The position numbers were made by a program, and so were the translations under genes. The notes under the pieces were generated by a model. That model was not told where the DNA came from. It saw only the letters and a program-made list of their open reading frames with translations, and ran no database searches. A DNA stretch of 64,000 bases from Carnegiea gigantea (taxonomy: Eukaryota > Streptophyta > Magnoliopsida > Caryophyllales > Cactaceae): assembly GCA_029747015.1 (NCBI GenBank), contig JAKOGI010000001.1, positions 3,086,001 through 3,150,000 of the forward strand. Direction: 5' to 3'. Of this stretch, positions 10,850-22,972 are shown in pieces. Positions within the stretch are counted from its first letter, which is position 1. The number at the start of each line of letters is the position of its first letter.

Positions 10850-12700
10850 GTGGTGAGTGACTTACAAGTCAACACCTTCGATAAAATGACTTGACAGTCT
10901 TTTACTTTGATGACTAAGAGTCTCGAACTCGATGACTTGGGAGTTCGTTTTGTGACTTGAGAGTCAATAAATTTGTTGACTTAGGAATCTTAAACTTTAG
11001 AGACTTGAGAGTCATCAAGTTTGATAATTCGGAGCTTAGAACTTTCTTGACTTTGGAGTCTGGAACTTTGATGACTTGGTAGTCTTTTAATTTTGATGTC
11101 TTAAGAGACTTGAACTTTGATGACTTCAGAGTCAACTTTGTGACTTGGGAGTCAATAATTTTGTTGACTTAGAAGTCCTGAAAAAAACACTTTGAAGCCT
11201 AAAAAAAAAAAAAATCGGCTTCGAAGTCTACGAGATTTGGTGACTTGGGAGCCTGCTAGGATTGATTTGGAAGTCAGAGAGTTTTATGACTTGGAGTCTT
11301 CGCGAATTGATGACTTAGAAATCTATTACATTCAGGACTTGAAGGTCCGTAAGATTCACTTGAAAGTCTTCAATAACTTAAGAGTCAACAATTCTATTTG
11401 ACTTGTGAGTCTATAACTTAGATGACTTGAGAATTTTTAAACTTTATTTATTTGAGAGCTTATGTCGTTGATGACTTGAGAGTCTACCATGTTGATGACT
11501 TGAGAGTCATAGAATTCACTTCAAAGTTTGTAATTTTGTTGACTTGATGGACTTTGGGTGACTTGGAAGTCTTTGATTGTGACGGCTTGAATATCCTGTG
11601 GGTGACTTGATAGTCTGTGCTGACTTGAGAGTCTAGAAGTTTGGATTTGGAAGTCTTAAGGGTGACTTGAGAGTCAAAACTATTGATGACTTGAGAGTCG
11701 TTGAATTCACTTCAAAGCTTACAATTTTCTCGACTTGATAATCTTTATGCGACTTGGAAGTCCTTGATTTAGATGACTTGAGTATCACGTGGGTGACTTA
11801 ATAGTCTGTGCTGACTTGAGAGTTTAGAAATTTGGACTTGGAAGTCTTAAGGGTGACTTGGAAGTCAAAGTTTCTTGTAACTTGACAGTCTTTAGGAGTG
11901 ACTTGAGAGTTTTCATCAAACGTACAATTACATTGACTTGGAGTCCATTGACTTAAAAGTCTAATATAAGTTACTTGAAAATCTTCAAATGTGATAACTT
12001 GGGGGTTTACGAAATTTGATGATTTAGGAGTCCTTGAATTTGAATGACTTGATAGTCTTTTGCTTTGCTGACTTAGGACTCTGAAACTTTGACGACTTGG
12101 TAGTCTGTGGCATCAATGACTTGAAGGCCTGTAAAGTTGACTTAAAAGTCTTTGATAGCTTGAGAGTCAAGAATTTTGTTTGTAAGAGTTGGACGACTTG
12201 GGAGTCTTAAAAGTTTGACCTGGAAGTCCACCAGATTTGATGATTTTAGAGTCTGTCAAGCCTAACTTTGAATTTTGGCAGGATCGACTTCGAGTTCTCA
12301 GAGTTTGATGGCTGAGGTGTCCGTAGAAACTTACCTGTAAGTCTTAGTGCTTCTCAACTCAAAAGCCCGTAAAGGCTGACTTAGAAGTCTTAGAGTTTGG
12401 TGACTTGGGAGTCTGCTAATATTGACTTGGAAGTTCGAGAGTTTTGCGACTTGGGAGTCTTTGACATTTGATGACTTTGAATGCAGGATTGGCTTAAGAG
12501 TCTTGTATGATTGACTTTAGAGTCAGAGAGTTTGATGACATAGGTGTTTCTAGAGACTGACTTAGAAGTCTTAGAGTTTGGATGACTTGACAGTCTAACA
12601 TGAGTGACTTCAAAGTCTTCGAGTCTCTACAAAGAGTGACTTGAAAGTCTGTAAGTTCTTTGATAACTAAGAAGTCTATAAAGACTGGCTTGGAAGTCTA
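10850..12700. repeat. GACTTGAGAGTC array, degenerate ~25-36-bp units
   Basis: The phrase TGACTTGAGAGTC and variants (GACTTGGAAGTC, GACTTGGGAGTC) recur at least 50 times over 1.85 kb, separated by variable AT-richer spacers. The core is a near-palindrome (GACTT..AGTC). Some larger blocks also repeat, for example the stretches near 11550 and 11750. It sits immediately downstream of gag in element orientation. Confidence 0.85.
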
Positions 12701-12755
12701 CCCCCTAAATGTCAATTTTGGGTCGCTATCTTCCAAAGCACTTTCCAATAAACAA

Positions 12756-14495
12756 TCAATTAGATTCTTCGGTGTCTTCTTCGTCTAATGTGATTTTTCC
12801 TTCTTTTATAAGTTGCAGGACTTGTCTTCTGAATGCTTTGCACTTCTCAATAGGATGACTGATAATCCTGTGATACTTGCAATATTTAGGATCATTTATT
12901 CTTTCAATTTCTTCAGGACGACTTGACTCTGGGAGTTCTATAAGTCCTTCCTCAAGAAGTTTGTCAAGCATTTCTGGCACATCAGACTCAGAATAAGGAC
13001 ATTCTTTCTCTTTGAAGTCTCCAAGCATGGAGTTTTCATTTCTTGACGATGCCACTGATTCATCATTGAGCCATCTATCATAGTAGTCAATTGTAAGCTC
13101 CATTTCATGAGCTCGTGTTGCCAATTCTTGGAATGTTTTGGGCTTGTTTACTTACAAGGCATAAAGTATATCCCAATCCATCCCTCGGGCACACATCTCA
13201 ATAGCTGAAGAATCAGATAAATGGTCTTTACACTTCAGAAAGAGAGTACGCCAATGATTAATATAATCGATAACTGGCTCGTTGTTCAATTGCCTTGTAT
13301 TAGCCAACTCTGTTATGCTGACTGCGCGGCGCGTGCTATAAAAGTGATTCAAGAACTCACTTTCCATTTGCCCCCAGCTATCAATGGACTTAGAGGCAAG
13401 GTTTGTATACCAGTCGAATGCAATTCCCTTGAGGGATCGCGCGAACTGTTTCACCAATCGATCACCTTCAGTGCCAGCATTGCTGCAGGTTTCGATAAAA
13501 TGAGCGATGTGTTGCTTGGGGTTACCCTTTCCATCAAACTGGTTAAACTTGGGAGGCTGATAGCCATGGGCCATGCGAAGAGCATCTATCCTCTTCGTAT
13601 AAGGCTTTGAATATAAGTGACTTTTGTGAGACTCTCCCAACTGAGCCTTGACTGCTTTAGCTATCAAATTTTGAATTTGCTCGACTGACATTAAGCCGAA
13701 GGATGAATCGTTCTTTGGTTTGCGTCGATCATCAGACTCCTCGATGTGGTTAGACTCTTTGTCAGAATCTTCACTGCGTGAGCATTTATTGAAAGCTTTA
13801 GACGTCCGCTTCCTCAGCTTCTTTGTCAAATCAGCAATCTGTTTGCTTTGACGCTTGATTTGAGCATCTTTTTTTGCATTTTCCTTTGAGAGTCTATCGA
13901 GGGTGGCCTTCATATCTGCTAGTTGTTCCTCCAAGTTGACAGTCTCTGTCACCATGACTGGTATGATAACAGTGTCAGAGGATTCGACTTCAACCTGTGA
14001 GAAAACTGAATCTCTTGAAGATGTTGGTGAAGAATTGCTGCTACCATAATCATCATCCTCCTCACTGATAGGTTGGAAGACAGGATTGATGTAAGTTTGG
14101 AATTTTTCCAGTCCACATGGTAGAGTCTCCTTTATATTGAAGATAGCAAGAGTCTTTAGCTTCAAATTAGAGAGACAAGCAGTTTGATTGACTCCATTAG
14201 TAGGCAAGTTGAAGCCAAAGTTTTGAGGTTTGCGTGACTGCAAAGTTGGAGCCACAGCTTGTTGCTTTAAGGTGATGGAGGCAGCAGCTTTGGTCATGCT
14301 CCTAGTCATCACCCTTGTGCTTTGATTGCCAGGTCCAGTACTAGCCTTTGTAGATCCTTCATATGCAGATCCAATAGTCTTTTTCTTTGAAGGTTGAAGG
14401 ATGACATTCTTGGGAGTCATATTTTCTTCAAAGAAGTGAAGTTGTTTACTTGGAGAAAGAGATGAGAGGCAGAGACGTCCCACCGAGCGTGCCAA
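12756..14495 (-). CDS. Gag polyprotein of the gag-only element, one internal stop
   Basis: Gag forms the virus-like particle in which the element RNA is reverse transcribed. The frame opens in the 5' leader; the Met in EENMTPK (residue 26) is the likeliest start. The middle holds a Lys-rich coiled coil around residues 190-235 (LDRLSKENAKKDAQIK). Then comes a Retrotrans_gag core at about 305-447 (FNQFDGKGNPKQHIAHFIE and FDWYTNL). The frame stops at TAA 13152-13154, where QVNKPKTF would be expected (CAA to TAA). It then continues in the same frame to 12756 and ends with a zinc-finger-like Cys/His pattern, CKYHRIISHPIEKC. No pol frame follows. Only the single nonsense change separates this from an intact gag of about 570 residues. 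Confidence 0.82.
14477..14494 (-). promoter_or_regulatory. Primer-binding site
   Basis: The minus strand reads TGGCACGCTCGGTGGGAC just inside the 5' LTR. It begins with the TGG complementary to a tRNA CCA end. The tRNA could not be named with confidence (an Arg tRNA is a possibility, from recollection of Tat-group elements). Confidence 0.65.
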
Positions 14496-14498
14496 ATT

Positions 14499-15324
14499 TG
14501 TAAACGCAAATTTCGCGCCTAAAATAAATTAGACAGGAAATTGATATAAACAAATTTAATCTTTGTATTGATGTAGTGTGTAGGTACAATCTCTGAATTT
14601 GATACAATAAAATGATCCTCTGATTCAATCTCCTAGTGACTTGAGTATTCCGAGTGCTTGATGCTTGATCTCGGTTGATGCAAATCAGCTGAAGAACTCT
14701 GAAGGTTGTTCTTGATTTTTGATCTGCAAGTGGCTGATTATGGTTTCTGAAACTCTGCAAGTCTTGATCTTTCTCGCTTGGTAGCTAGATGCTCCTTGCT
14801 GTCTGAGCTCTGAATTCTGCCAATGCTGAATGTTGAATGTTGTTGGATAGATTAATCGATGCGAGGGCGAGGTTGCTTGATCTCGATCGATAAACTAGAT
14901 GAAGAACTCTGAAGTAGACTTCAATTTGAGGTTATAGAAGATGTTGAGCTAGCTGACTTTGATCTTTGTCGCTTGGCAGCTAAATGTTGTCTGCAGTCTG
15001 AGCTCTGGAGCCTGTAGGATGTTGAATGTTGAGCTCCTCTTTAAAATGAGGGGGGAGGACCCCTATTTATAGGCTCTGCTGGCTAGGGTTAGAGCCGGGT
15101 TTTGGGCCTAGGCCCAGTAATTATTTTCTTATTTTTAAATAAAGACAATAATTACTAATTTCTACATCATCGATGACACGTGGCGGCTTTTGATTGGCTG
15201 TGCTTAATTTTAACCAAGTGGGTCCACCAAAGTCAACGTGACACGTGACACTTGACACTTTATGGTTGGTCCATTTTTTATATGTGGCATCATCTGATTC
15301 GTCATAGAATTTTTGCCTTCTACA
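14499..15324 (-). repeat. 5' LTR of the gag-only element
   Basis: This LTR contains the transcription start region for the minus-strand element. It ends 4 bases before the primer-binding site. An open frame across it is duplicated in the other LTR and is not considered a gene. Confidence 0.9.
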
Positions 15325-15850
15325 AGGTGTTTTTGCATTATTGCCTAGACTTGCTTGACTCTTTTCCTTCTTCTTGTCTTTTTCTATGGCTTGCCTTTGT
15401 GCATTGCTTGGTCCTTTGAACATATATGCTGGAAGTGTTTATTTACTCACCATTTAAACTAATTTATCCCAAAAAAAATAAAAATGGTTGGTGGTAAACT
15501 TGGGATGCTAACGGATTTCCTACATTGCACTCGGTCCAACTCAAAGCAAAGCTCTTTGCAAGAGGATCGAGCAGGATCATACAGTTGATCGAGACCAAAA
15601 TCCTTATTTTCACATACCGCTAGTCAACATATGGTGAAGTACGTACAACTCATCTTTATCTGTCCCACGGAGGAAGAAGCCTCACTTTCAAAGCGCAAGG
15701 AAAAATCAAACATGAATCAAACTTGACTTTCTTCAATGTGTAATAATCCAGTATGCAAATGGTTCCGCTATGATCAATCTTCTTTGGTGCAAGTGTAGAA
15801 ATTCTAGTTGTTGACATTGGTTCCCAACAACATAAAATAAGTACAATTAC
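15325..15850 (-). pseudogene. F-box copy relic, exon-2 part
   Basis: From about 15520 the sequence follows exon 2 of copies A-C (TTGCACTCGGTCCAACTC near 15525), but with indels and stops. The stretch 15330-15425 carries a short minus-strand frame starting FKGPSNAQRQ, rich in Lys. It continues past the retrotransposon insertion to a stop at about 7087. That small frame is not recognised and may be a captured exon. Confidence 0.55.
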
Positions 15851-15859
15851 AACTATTGA

Positions 15860-16690
15860 TACTTTTGTTAACTGTTATTTGTATTAGCTATTTGAATTAA
15901 CTGTTTATAGGAAAAGTGTTTGATAAAATTAACTGTTTAAATCTGTTGGCTCAGCTGATTGAATCGATGCTAATACTCCTTGTCCTGAGATGACTTCATA
16001 TGGAGTTAGCAAACCCCCAAAAAAGAATCGAATCAATTTCAAACCAAAACGATGTTAGCCCTAGATTTGACAGTCCCACAATACAGAAAAGATGAGGTGA
16101 ACATTATCAAAACTGAGAATTGTACGAAAAATTGGACAAATTTGATGGATCAATTTCACCAATAATCGGGGCAGAATGAGAAGACAGTAGATCCGGCAGC
16201 TCCTTGTTTTGCTTTCTATGGTTCATGGTTGCAAGGGAGGTTCAATTGGCTTAGAGAGCAAATGATCTCTGTCTAACTTTCTCTCTCTAGAGAGGCCCAT
16301 TTCCGATTATTCAAAATAGCTATTATTAAAAGCATTCTTGATTAGAGTTTCAAATTTTGGAATTTCATCCAGTCACACCATCAAAATTTCATCTTTTGAA
16401 GCTTGTATTCTTCAATTTCTCTAACTCATAGAACTCTAACTTGGATCACCCAATAAAATATTTATCATGAATCCACCTCATAACATGCAACCTTTTTTTT
16501 TTTTAAAGACCCAAATAATATTTTTAAGGGAAGAGGGGGGGGGGGAAGACAGCAACAACTTGAACAGATGTGGGAACAATCTACCATTCGTGACCGCGGG
16601 GCAAATTTTTGTTAGCAAATGCGCAATTGACATGTGTTGAACTCAATTCTGCATTTTCTTTCAATTAGCTTGATTAGCCGTTAAATTAGC
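15860..16690. other. Duplicated spacer with short minus-strand frame
   Basis: This block is repeated at 30000-30720. On the minus strand a short frame starts MNHRK and reads IGEIDPSNLSNFSYNSQF. Here it stops after about 45 codons; in the other copy it runs to 116 codons. No domain is recognised. It could be the first exon of an old gene. The remainder, including a G-run at 16538-16546, shows nothing coding. Confidence 0.4.
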
Positions 16691-17629
16691 ATGACCATTC
16701 AATTTGAAATTACAGCACCTATGTCAAAGATTCTCAGAGTGACCACAGCAATGGAAAAGATGAACATGAAAGGGTTCTGACAAATAGTTTATCAAAAGAT
16801 TGATACATGTGATTCTAAACTGATAAAATTTGGCCCTAAATAATAAGTATCACAATAATTATAATGAAAATGTACTAAAGAACTGGCTATGCGCGACATG
16901 CAATTCTGATAAAAAGCATCTAACACTTACAGGAGGTATTTCGGACATCTTGATGTCAACTTGCCACAGCCTGACGTGGAGGACATCGCACTTCTTCACG
17001 CAACCATGCCTTGACCTGATAGCCGATGTATCATCATTGGATGTAAACACGGGGTGCCAACTTGGACATCCTCCATTGCACTCGGTCCAACTCAGAGCAA
17101 AGTTCTCTACAAGACGATCAGGATCATCGAGTTGATCGAGACGATAACTCACGTCTGCACCCACTGGTAACCCACATTTGGTGAAGTACAACTCTTTCAC
17201 ATTTATCCCATACAGGAAGACGCCTCTTAGAACACAAGGAAAAATCCAGCACGAATCAAACACAACTTTCTTCACCATCGGCAAGTTCTTAACAATCCAT
17301 TTTGCAAGGGTATTCTCGTCTATGACCATTCCTCTTTAGTGCAAATGTAGAAATTCTAGCTCTTGACAATTGATTCCCACCAACAACAATAAATAAGTAC
17401 ATTTACGTCGATCCATACTCCCAACATGTATTTCTTTCAGATGCCACCAATTGCAAATAGCCAAGCCAAAGCCAGCAATGGTAATCCTACGAATATTTAG
17501 CAGCATCAATTGCTTAATAGAGAGTGTCCTGGCTTAATAGAGAGTGTCCTGCAATATTGTATAAGTTGTAAAGAGATTATTCGTATGCATTCAACCCAAC
17601 AAGAAGATTCAACCAAATTAGCATGTCAT

Positions 17630-17630
<1 letters not shown>

Positions 17631-17708
<78 letters not shown>

Positions 17709-18660
17709 GTTGGATGGAATCAACATGTGAAGGTCACGTATCATACCACTTAGGATACCATGTGTAATACCATATAGTATTAATTAGTTATATAAATGTT
17801 CATTTATGATTTAACTAATGCGATGCTATATTTATTTTAAAAAATAACTTTTTGCGTATCTTATATATTTGTTAATATACTATAATAAAATATTCATTGC
17901 ATTAATAAATTAAAAGAGTAGTTTACAAAATTTGCCCATAAAAATAGATATTACAGATATTAGAGAATTTGACAAGAAAATAGTAAATAAATAATATGAA
18001 AACAAAAGGAATTTTAAGTGATTTAAAAGGAAAAAAATAAAAGAAATAATAAATCAAAAAAATAATAATTACGTTGTTTTGAAATTATGACTACTTTTAA
18101 AATTGATGCATTTTTATTGCATATTTATATTTAATTGAACATAAAATAACAATTGGCCAAAATTCTTGCATGCACTTTTCATATATCTTATGTAGTCATT
18201 ACTAAGAAAAGTTGGTCCATTTATACACTAAAACTTACCGACAAAAGAAAAGATGTCCCATATATTAAACATTTTTTAAACAGTAGTAAATAAAAAATTA
18301 TGCTGCATATATAAAAGGAATTTAAAATAATTTAATGAAAAAAGAAAAAGAAACAATGAAAACTCAAAAAATAATTATTTTGCAATGCAATATCAAATCT
18401 ATATATTAAAGTGACCCAATGTCATGTAGTCTTACTATTTAGTAATAAAATTTATTCTCCAAAAATATACTCGTTTAACAATGAAATACTGAACAAATGA
18501 AATAAAAAAGCGAGTTAAAATAAAGAATGAAAAAGATGTTACAACAAAAAAAGAATCTAGCAAAGCGCTCAACTTGTGATAATTAAATAATCGGACACAT
18601 TGATTTATTTTTACTATTTAAAAAGAAACTATGTATCGCAAGGGTATAAATTAAACCTAG
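17631..18660 (+). mobile_element. Helitron-like element Hel-2 in the copy B intron
   Basis: The element begins TCATATAT and ends CCTAG, inserted exactly between host A (17630) and T (18661). The empty site, CCATATCTAAG, survives in copies A (536-546) and C. It is 1030 bp, AT-rich and has no coding sequence. The left end is an AT microsatellite (17633-17702). A relative lies at about 46930-47940. The terminal hairpin is weak (around TATCGCAAGGGTATA), so this is a degenerate, non-autonomous Helitron. Confidence 0.72.
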
Positions 18661-18905
18661 TCTAAGAACTAAGAAGAAACACCATACCTCTTGGAGATGT
18701 AATGAAGGTGTCTATCCGAAATTTCAAAATCGTACGGCAGGATGATAGTGTTAATTGAAAAACTCCAATTCGGCAATGAATCATCTTCTAGTGCAAGCTG
18801 CAGCAATCTCGACAAAGATTTAGCTATTTTGTTATATTGCTCCTCTGATTGGGGCTTACCCAAAAGGCCAGGCAAACGTCTTGATTCAGCAAGAGGTAAT
18901 AGCTC

Positions 18906-21900
18906 TTTTTTTTTTTTTTTGGTCAAGACGAGGGGCCAAGCCCCTAAGTTTTATTATTAACTACGCACAAGGCGAGAATAGGTTACACCAAGTATATCAC
19001 CCATCAAGTTGGGTTTGACTGAATCGGGGGGGTCGTCAAGCAAGATAAGCAACTCCTGTTGTTCCACACCTAGATTCGCGAGAAGATCAACAACCCTATT
19101 TGCTTCACGATAGCAATGATCTATGACCACACTCCATTGTGCGGTGTATATATAGTCTTGGCATTCTTTGATAATGAAATAATGAAGTTGGTGGGGTCTT
19201 GCTGGAGTTTGCATTTTACTGAGCACAGTCTTCCAGTCGACTTCTATGAGAAGTTTCTTAACTCCACCCAACCATGCTAGCCGGATACCTTGCAGTAGGG
19301 CGAGCAGCTTCGCCTTGACAGAGGAGCAAGTTCTAAAGTTTGCCGTGAATCCACGAATCCACTGGCTCATATGGTTTCTCAGTACACCACCTCCTCCTGC
19401 TTGTCCTGGATTGCGACGTGAAGCCCCATCAGTATAAGTTTAATCCATCCATCTAGTGGGGCTGTCGATCTTATCAACTTCTCAGTTTTAGGGAGTAATT
19501 CAATCCTTGAGGTAGAGTACATTGCTTTTGCTATTTCCCTGCTTCGTTCTATTATAAACTCACATGGTCTCCGGGGTTCAAAATCTGGATTCTCAAAGCA
19601 TCGTATATTCCTCCACCGCCATAACCACCAAACTGTAGTTGCAAATATCGTGGGCCACTTGTGTTTGTTGGTCTTCGTTTGCTTAAGGTTCAGCATCATC
19701 CAGTCCCGAAGCTGGAGAGTGAAGAAAATTGCATGATATTTGACTGGGACAAGTTGTTCCCAGATCCTATTGGCTGCCTCGCAGTCCCGAAGAAGATGTA
19801 GACTGCTCTCCTCCCCCATTCCACACTTCTTGCATGAGGTGTCGGCAGTGAGGTTACGATGCATTCGGTTGACATTCGTCATGATCCTATCGCGGGCCAC
19901 TCGCCAGAGGAAAAACCGAATCCGTTGGGGAGTGTCACATTTCCAGATTATGTCCCATATAGGATCCGTTATCATAGTATCTATCTGGCTAATAATTTTC
20001 AATGCTGATGCAATCAAGAAGCCATCCGAGCTCGAGTCATTCCATACAATTTGATCTTCATATTCATCCCCACTTCTAATACTTTGTGAAGCTATGATTT
20101 TCCTGAAATCTGGTGGAATTCGGTCTGCGAAACTTTCCCATTTCCACCCTCTATTTTCATCCCACATATCCGCCACTTTACATTCTGCCAGTGTGGGGGG
20201 CACCAGTTCCGTAATGACATTGCACAGAGGGCCTTTTCCAAGCCAGTCATCTTGCCAAAACATCGTTTGCCTGCCATTGCCCGCCTCCATCTTCGAGCCT
20301 TGCCGGAGGAACTTAATATTTTCAAGGATACCTTTCCACGTATTGGAGGCGCCACTTCTGGGTTTGAACATTTGTAGATCACATTGCCCCTGGCAGTATT
20401 TAGCTCGGAGTATTCGTGACCATAATTTCTCCCTTTTCGTCACCAAACGGTAGCCAAGCTTTGTAAGAAATGCGCGGTTTGCTTGCCTCATCGAACGAAA
20501 CCCCAGCCCACCTGCTTGCTTAGGCTTCATTAGTTGCTCCCATGCTACCTTGTGTAGAGTTCGATTCTCAAGGTTCCCCCCCATAAGAATCTTCAAGCTT
20601 TGCGGTCAACGTCATCACATAGTGACCGTGGTAGACGGGCCGTTTGCATTGCATAGTACGGAATAGATGAGATCGTAGATTCAATAAGTGTGGCACGGCC
20701 GGCTGTGGACCATGGACCTCCATCCAGATAATCTACTATCTACTCTATCAGATATAGCCTGGAAGGTGTGTCTATCCACTTGTCCATTTATCGTAGGTAT
20801 TCCAAGATATTTTCCCAAATCATCAGTGATCGGGATCCCCAGTTCCTGACTTACTTCCTCCTTGACTTGCCTTTTAGTGTTTCCTTTCGGAGAAAAAGAC
20901 CAGAGACTTTCGAGTACTAACTTTTTGTCCAGATGCTGAGCAAAACAAGTCCAGGCAATATTTAATCATTCTTGCTTGCTCCACAGTTGCTTCTCCAAAT
21001 AAAATCAAGTCATCCGCAAAGAGCAAATTTGATAGTGGAGGGCCGCCTCTACTGGCATAGACCGGTTTCCAAGCCCCTTGGTTCACCATGTCCTCAATAA
21101 TATGATTCAGTCATTCAATGCACAGGACGAATAGATAAGGAAATAATGGGTCTCCTTGTCTTACCCCTCGGGACGGCGTGAATGTCTGTGTTTTCCTTCC
21201 ATTCCACAAGATACTGAACTTGGTGAGGTTTATGCAGTTCATTATGGTATCCACCATGAGTTGCGGAAGGTTTGCCTCAAGTAAGGTTTCTCTAATATAC
21301 GGCCATTGTAGTCGATCATATGCTTTTTCAAGATCCACTTTGATTGCCATATAGCCAGTCTTCCCAATTTTACGACGCATTGTATGTAGCATCTCCTGAA
21401 CTATGATGATGTTGTCTGTGATTTGTCTTCCACGCACGAAACTGCATTGTGTGGGTGCCACCAGTGTCTCCATGACTCGTTTAAGCCTATTAACAATCAT
21501 CTTGGAGATAGTCTTGTAGGCAACATTGCATAGTCCGATTGGTCGGAGTCGTGTCAGTGATTGAGGATTGGGAACCTTTGGTATTAGGACTAAGTAGGTC
21601 TCATTGAGTTCATCTGGGAAGTTGCTTCCCCTTAGGACGTTAAGCACCAGTTGCATTAAATTGGCTCCAGTGATGTCCCAATACTTTTGGAAGAAAAGTG
21701 ATTGAAATCCGTCGGGTCCTGGGGCTTTGCACGGATTCATGTCAAACACCGCTTTTTTCACTTCGCTACCCACGTGTGGTTTATCAAGATGAGTAAGTTG
21801 TTCATTGCTCATTCTAGGAAACCAGTTGTGGGGGAGGATATACGGCTGATATGTCCTGTTATCCTCCGAATAAAGCTGCATGAAGAATTCACGTACCATT

Positions 21901-22535
21901 TCCTGAACATCGTGCTCTTCCCATACCCAATTCCCGTTGGCGTCTTGAATGGAATCGATTCGATTGAATTTCCTTCGTATAACGGTACTAAGATGGTAGT
22001 ACTGCGTATTCCGATCTCCATCCCGTATAGCATCCTCACGGGATTTTTGAAACCACAGCAGTTCTATTTGGGACAGCACTTCGTCAAGGTCTTTCTTTAG
22101 TTGCACTTCTAGCTTGGCAAGGAACCGATTTGGAGTTTGTGCCAATTGTTTTTGGGTCCCTTGTAATCTAGCCCACACTTTGTTTTTTGCGATGGAAAAG
22201 GTTTCCGAACACTGATTTGTTCCATTCTGCTAGGGCTACAAAGACTCGAGTCAAAAGAGGGTACAGTGGTATGCCGATGTTCCAGTTTTGGGTAAGAAAT
22301 GAATCGAAATTTTCATGGGTGATCCAGGCAGCTTGGAACCTGAAAGGCCATTGAACATGTTGCGTAGGTACGAAGCCGTTTGGGGAGAGTAATAGTGGAC
22401 AGTGATCAGACTGATTCTGGATGAGGTGTCGTATCCCTGCATCTTGAAATCTCAACCTCCAAGCGTGGTTGCATAAGCCCCTGTCCAGTCTTGCATACTT
22501 TCTAGTCTCTGGATTAAGGCCTCGTGCCCACATAA
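18906..22535 (-). mobile_element. 5'-truncated L1-type LINE with ORF2 pseudogene
   Basis: A poly-T run at 18906-18920 is the element's poly-A tail on the minus strand. The ORF2 remains, in order, are: the C-terminal end of the endonuclease (SDHCPLLL near 22400); the RT with NPCKAPGPDGF, RPIGLCN, KVDLEKAYDR, GVRQGDP and the catalytic FADD (near 21020); a zf-RVT Cys/His region (CKKCGMGEESSLHLLRDC near 19830); and an RNase H with YTDGAS near 19430. The frame is broken by TGA at 21111-21113 (CGA to TGA, after LCIE) and by frameshifts near 22175, 20895, 20600 and 19440. In RNase H the usual Glu of the AEL motif is Lys (AKLLALLQG). No ORF1 is present. Confidence 0.88.
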
Positions 22536-22972
22536 ACTGAGATCAAGTACTTCGTGTCTCCAGAACAACATATTGCAACAGACATCCTTCCATGATTGAC
22601 AAACAAATGTTGCATTTAACAAGTCATTGATAGGTACGCGAGATAGTATTTCCTCAAGCAGATTAGGGTCCAAATCTGCCCAGTCTCTCCCACTCCCACA
22701 AAGGGATGAACACCATTGTACAGGATGTACACCCCAAACTGCGGCCTTCAACATATGTTTCTCAACAATCGTATCGTTCGCTACTTTCCTCCGTTTTGCA
22801 GTGATGATCTTGTTACTTCCAGTCATCAATTTTGAACTGATCTTGGTGTCAACTTGCTCTTTTCTGCACTAATCAACTTTTCCATTCTCAATTAGTAATG
22901 ATCAAACTACATGTCAAACTAATCTAACCATTTAAAAACATATAGAACCACAAAAGACATATCACGCAATAC
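22536..22972 (-). other. Copy B exon 1 start and leader side
   Basis: The stretch 22536-22826 is the N-terminal coding part of copy B with an intact F-box start. The stretch 22827-22972 matches the acceptor and leader-intron sequence of copies A and C, including the CTGCAC acceptor region near 22866. Confidence 0.6.

Larger units (their letters stand above)
7110..15324 (-). mobile_element. Complete gag-only LTR retrotransposon (Tat-like)
   Basis: Two near-identical LTRs (7110-7928 and 14499-15324) begin TGTAGAAGG and end TTTACA on the minus strand. They flank an 8.2-kb element with a perfect 5-bp target duplication, AGGTG, at 7105-7109 and 15325-15329. On the minus strand the order is 5' LTR, primer-binding site, gag, a 4.8-kb untranslated region with three tandem-repeat arrays, polypurine tract, 3' LTR. 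No protease, RT or integrase is seen, so the element is non-autonomous and must depend on a relative for replication. The long repeat-filled 3' untranslated region and the gag type suggest the Tat/Ogre group of Ty3/gypsy. That lineage assignment is an inference. Confidence 0.88.
16859..22826 (-). pseudogene. F-box/LRR-like gene, copy B, disrupted
   Basis: Exon 1 starts at the ATG 22826-22824 and encodes the F-box (LDPNLLEEILSRVP). It is interrupted by a LINE at 18906-22535 that replaced about 39 bp of coding sequence, then resumes at 18905-18688. The intron holds a Helitron (17631-18660). Exon 2 begins at 17548. A 20-bp tandem duplication (17512-17531 and 17532-17551) repeats the acceptor and exon start. 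Within exon 2, TAA at 17335-17337 replaces the CAA of HQRGMV. Downstream the frame is open to 16859 with LRR-like VKELYFTKCG and a Cys-rich end. Losses in both exons make function very unlikely. Confidence 0.82.

Noticed and set aside
8920..12700. CRISPR-like arrays
   Set aside because: The repeats have no unique spacers of uniform length, lie inside a eukaryotic retrotransposon and have no cas genes nearby.
13221..13610. Plus-strand ORF opposite gag
   Set aside because: It is a shadow of the Retrotrans_gag domain on the minus strand.
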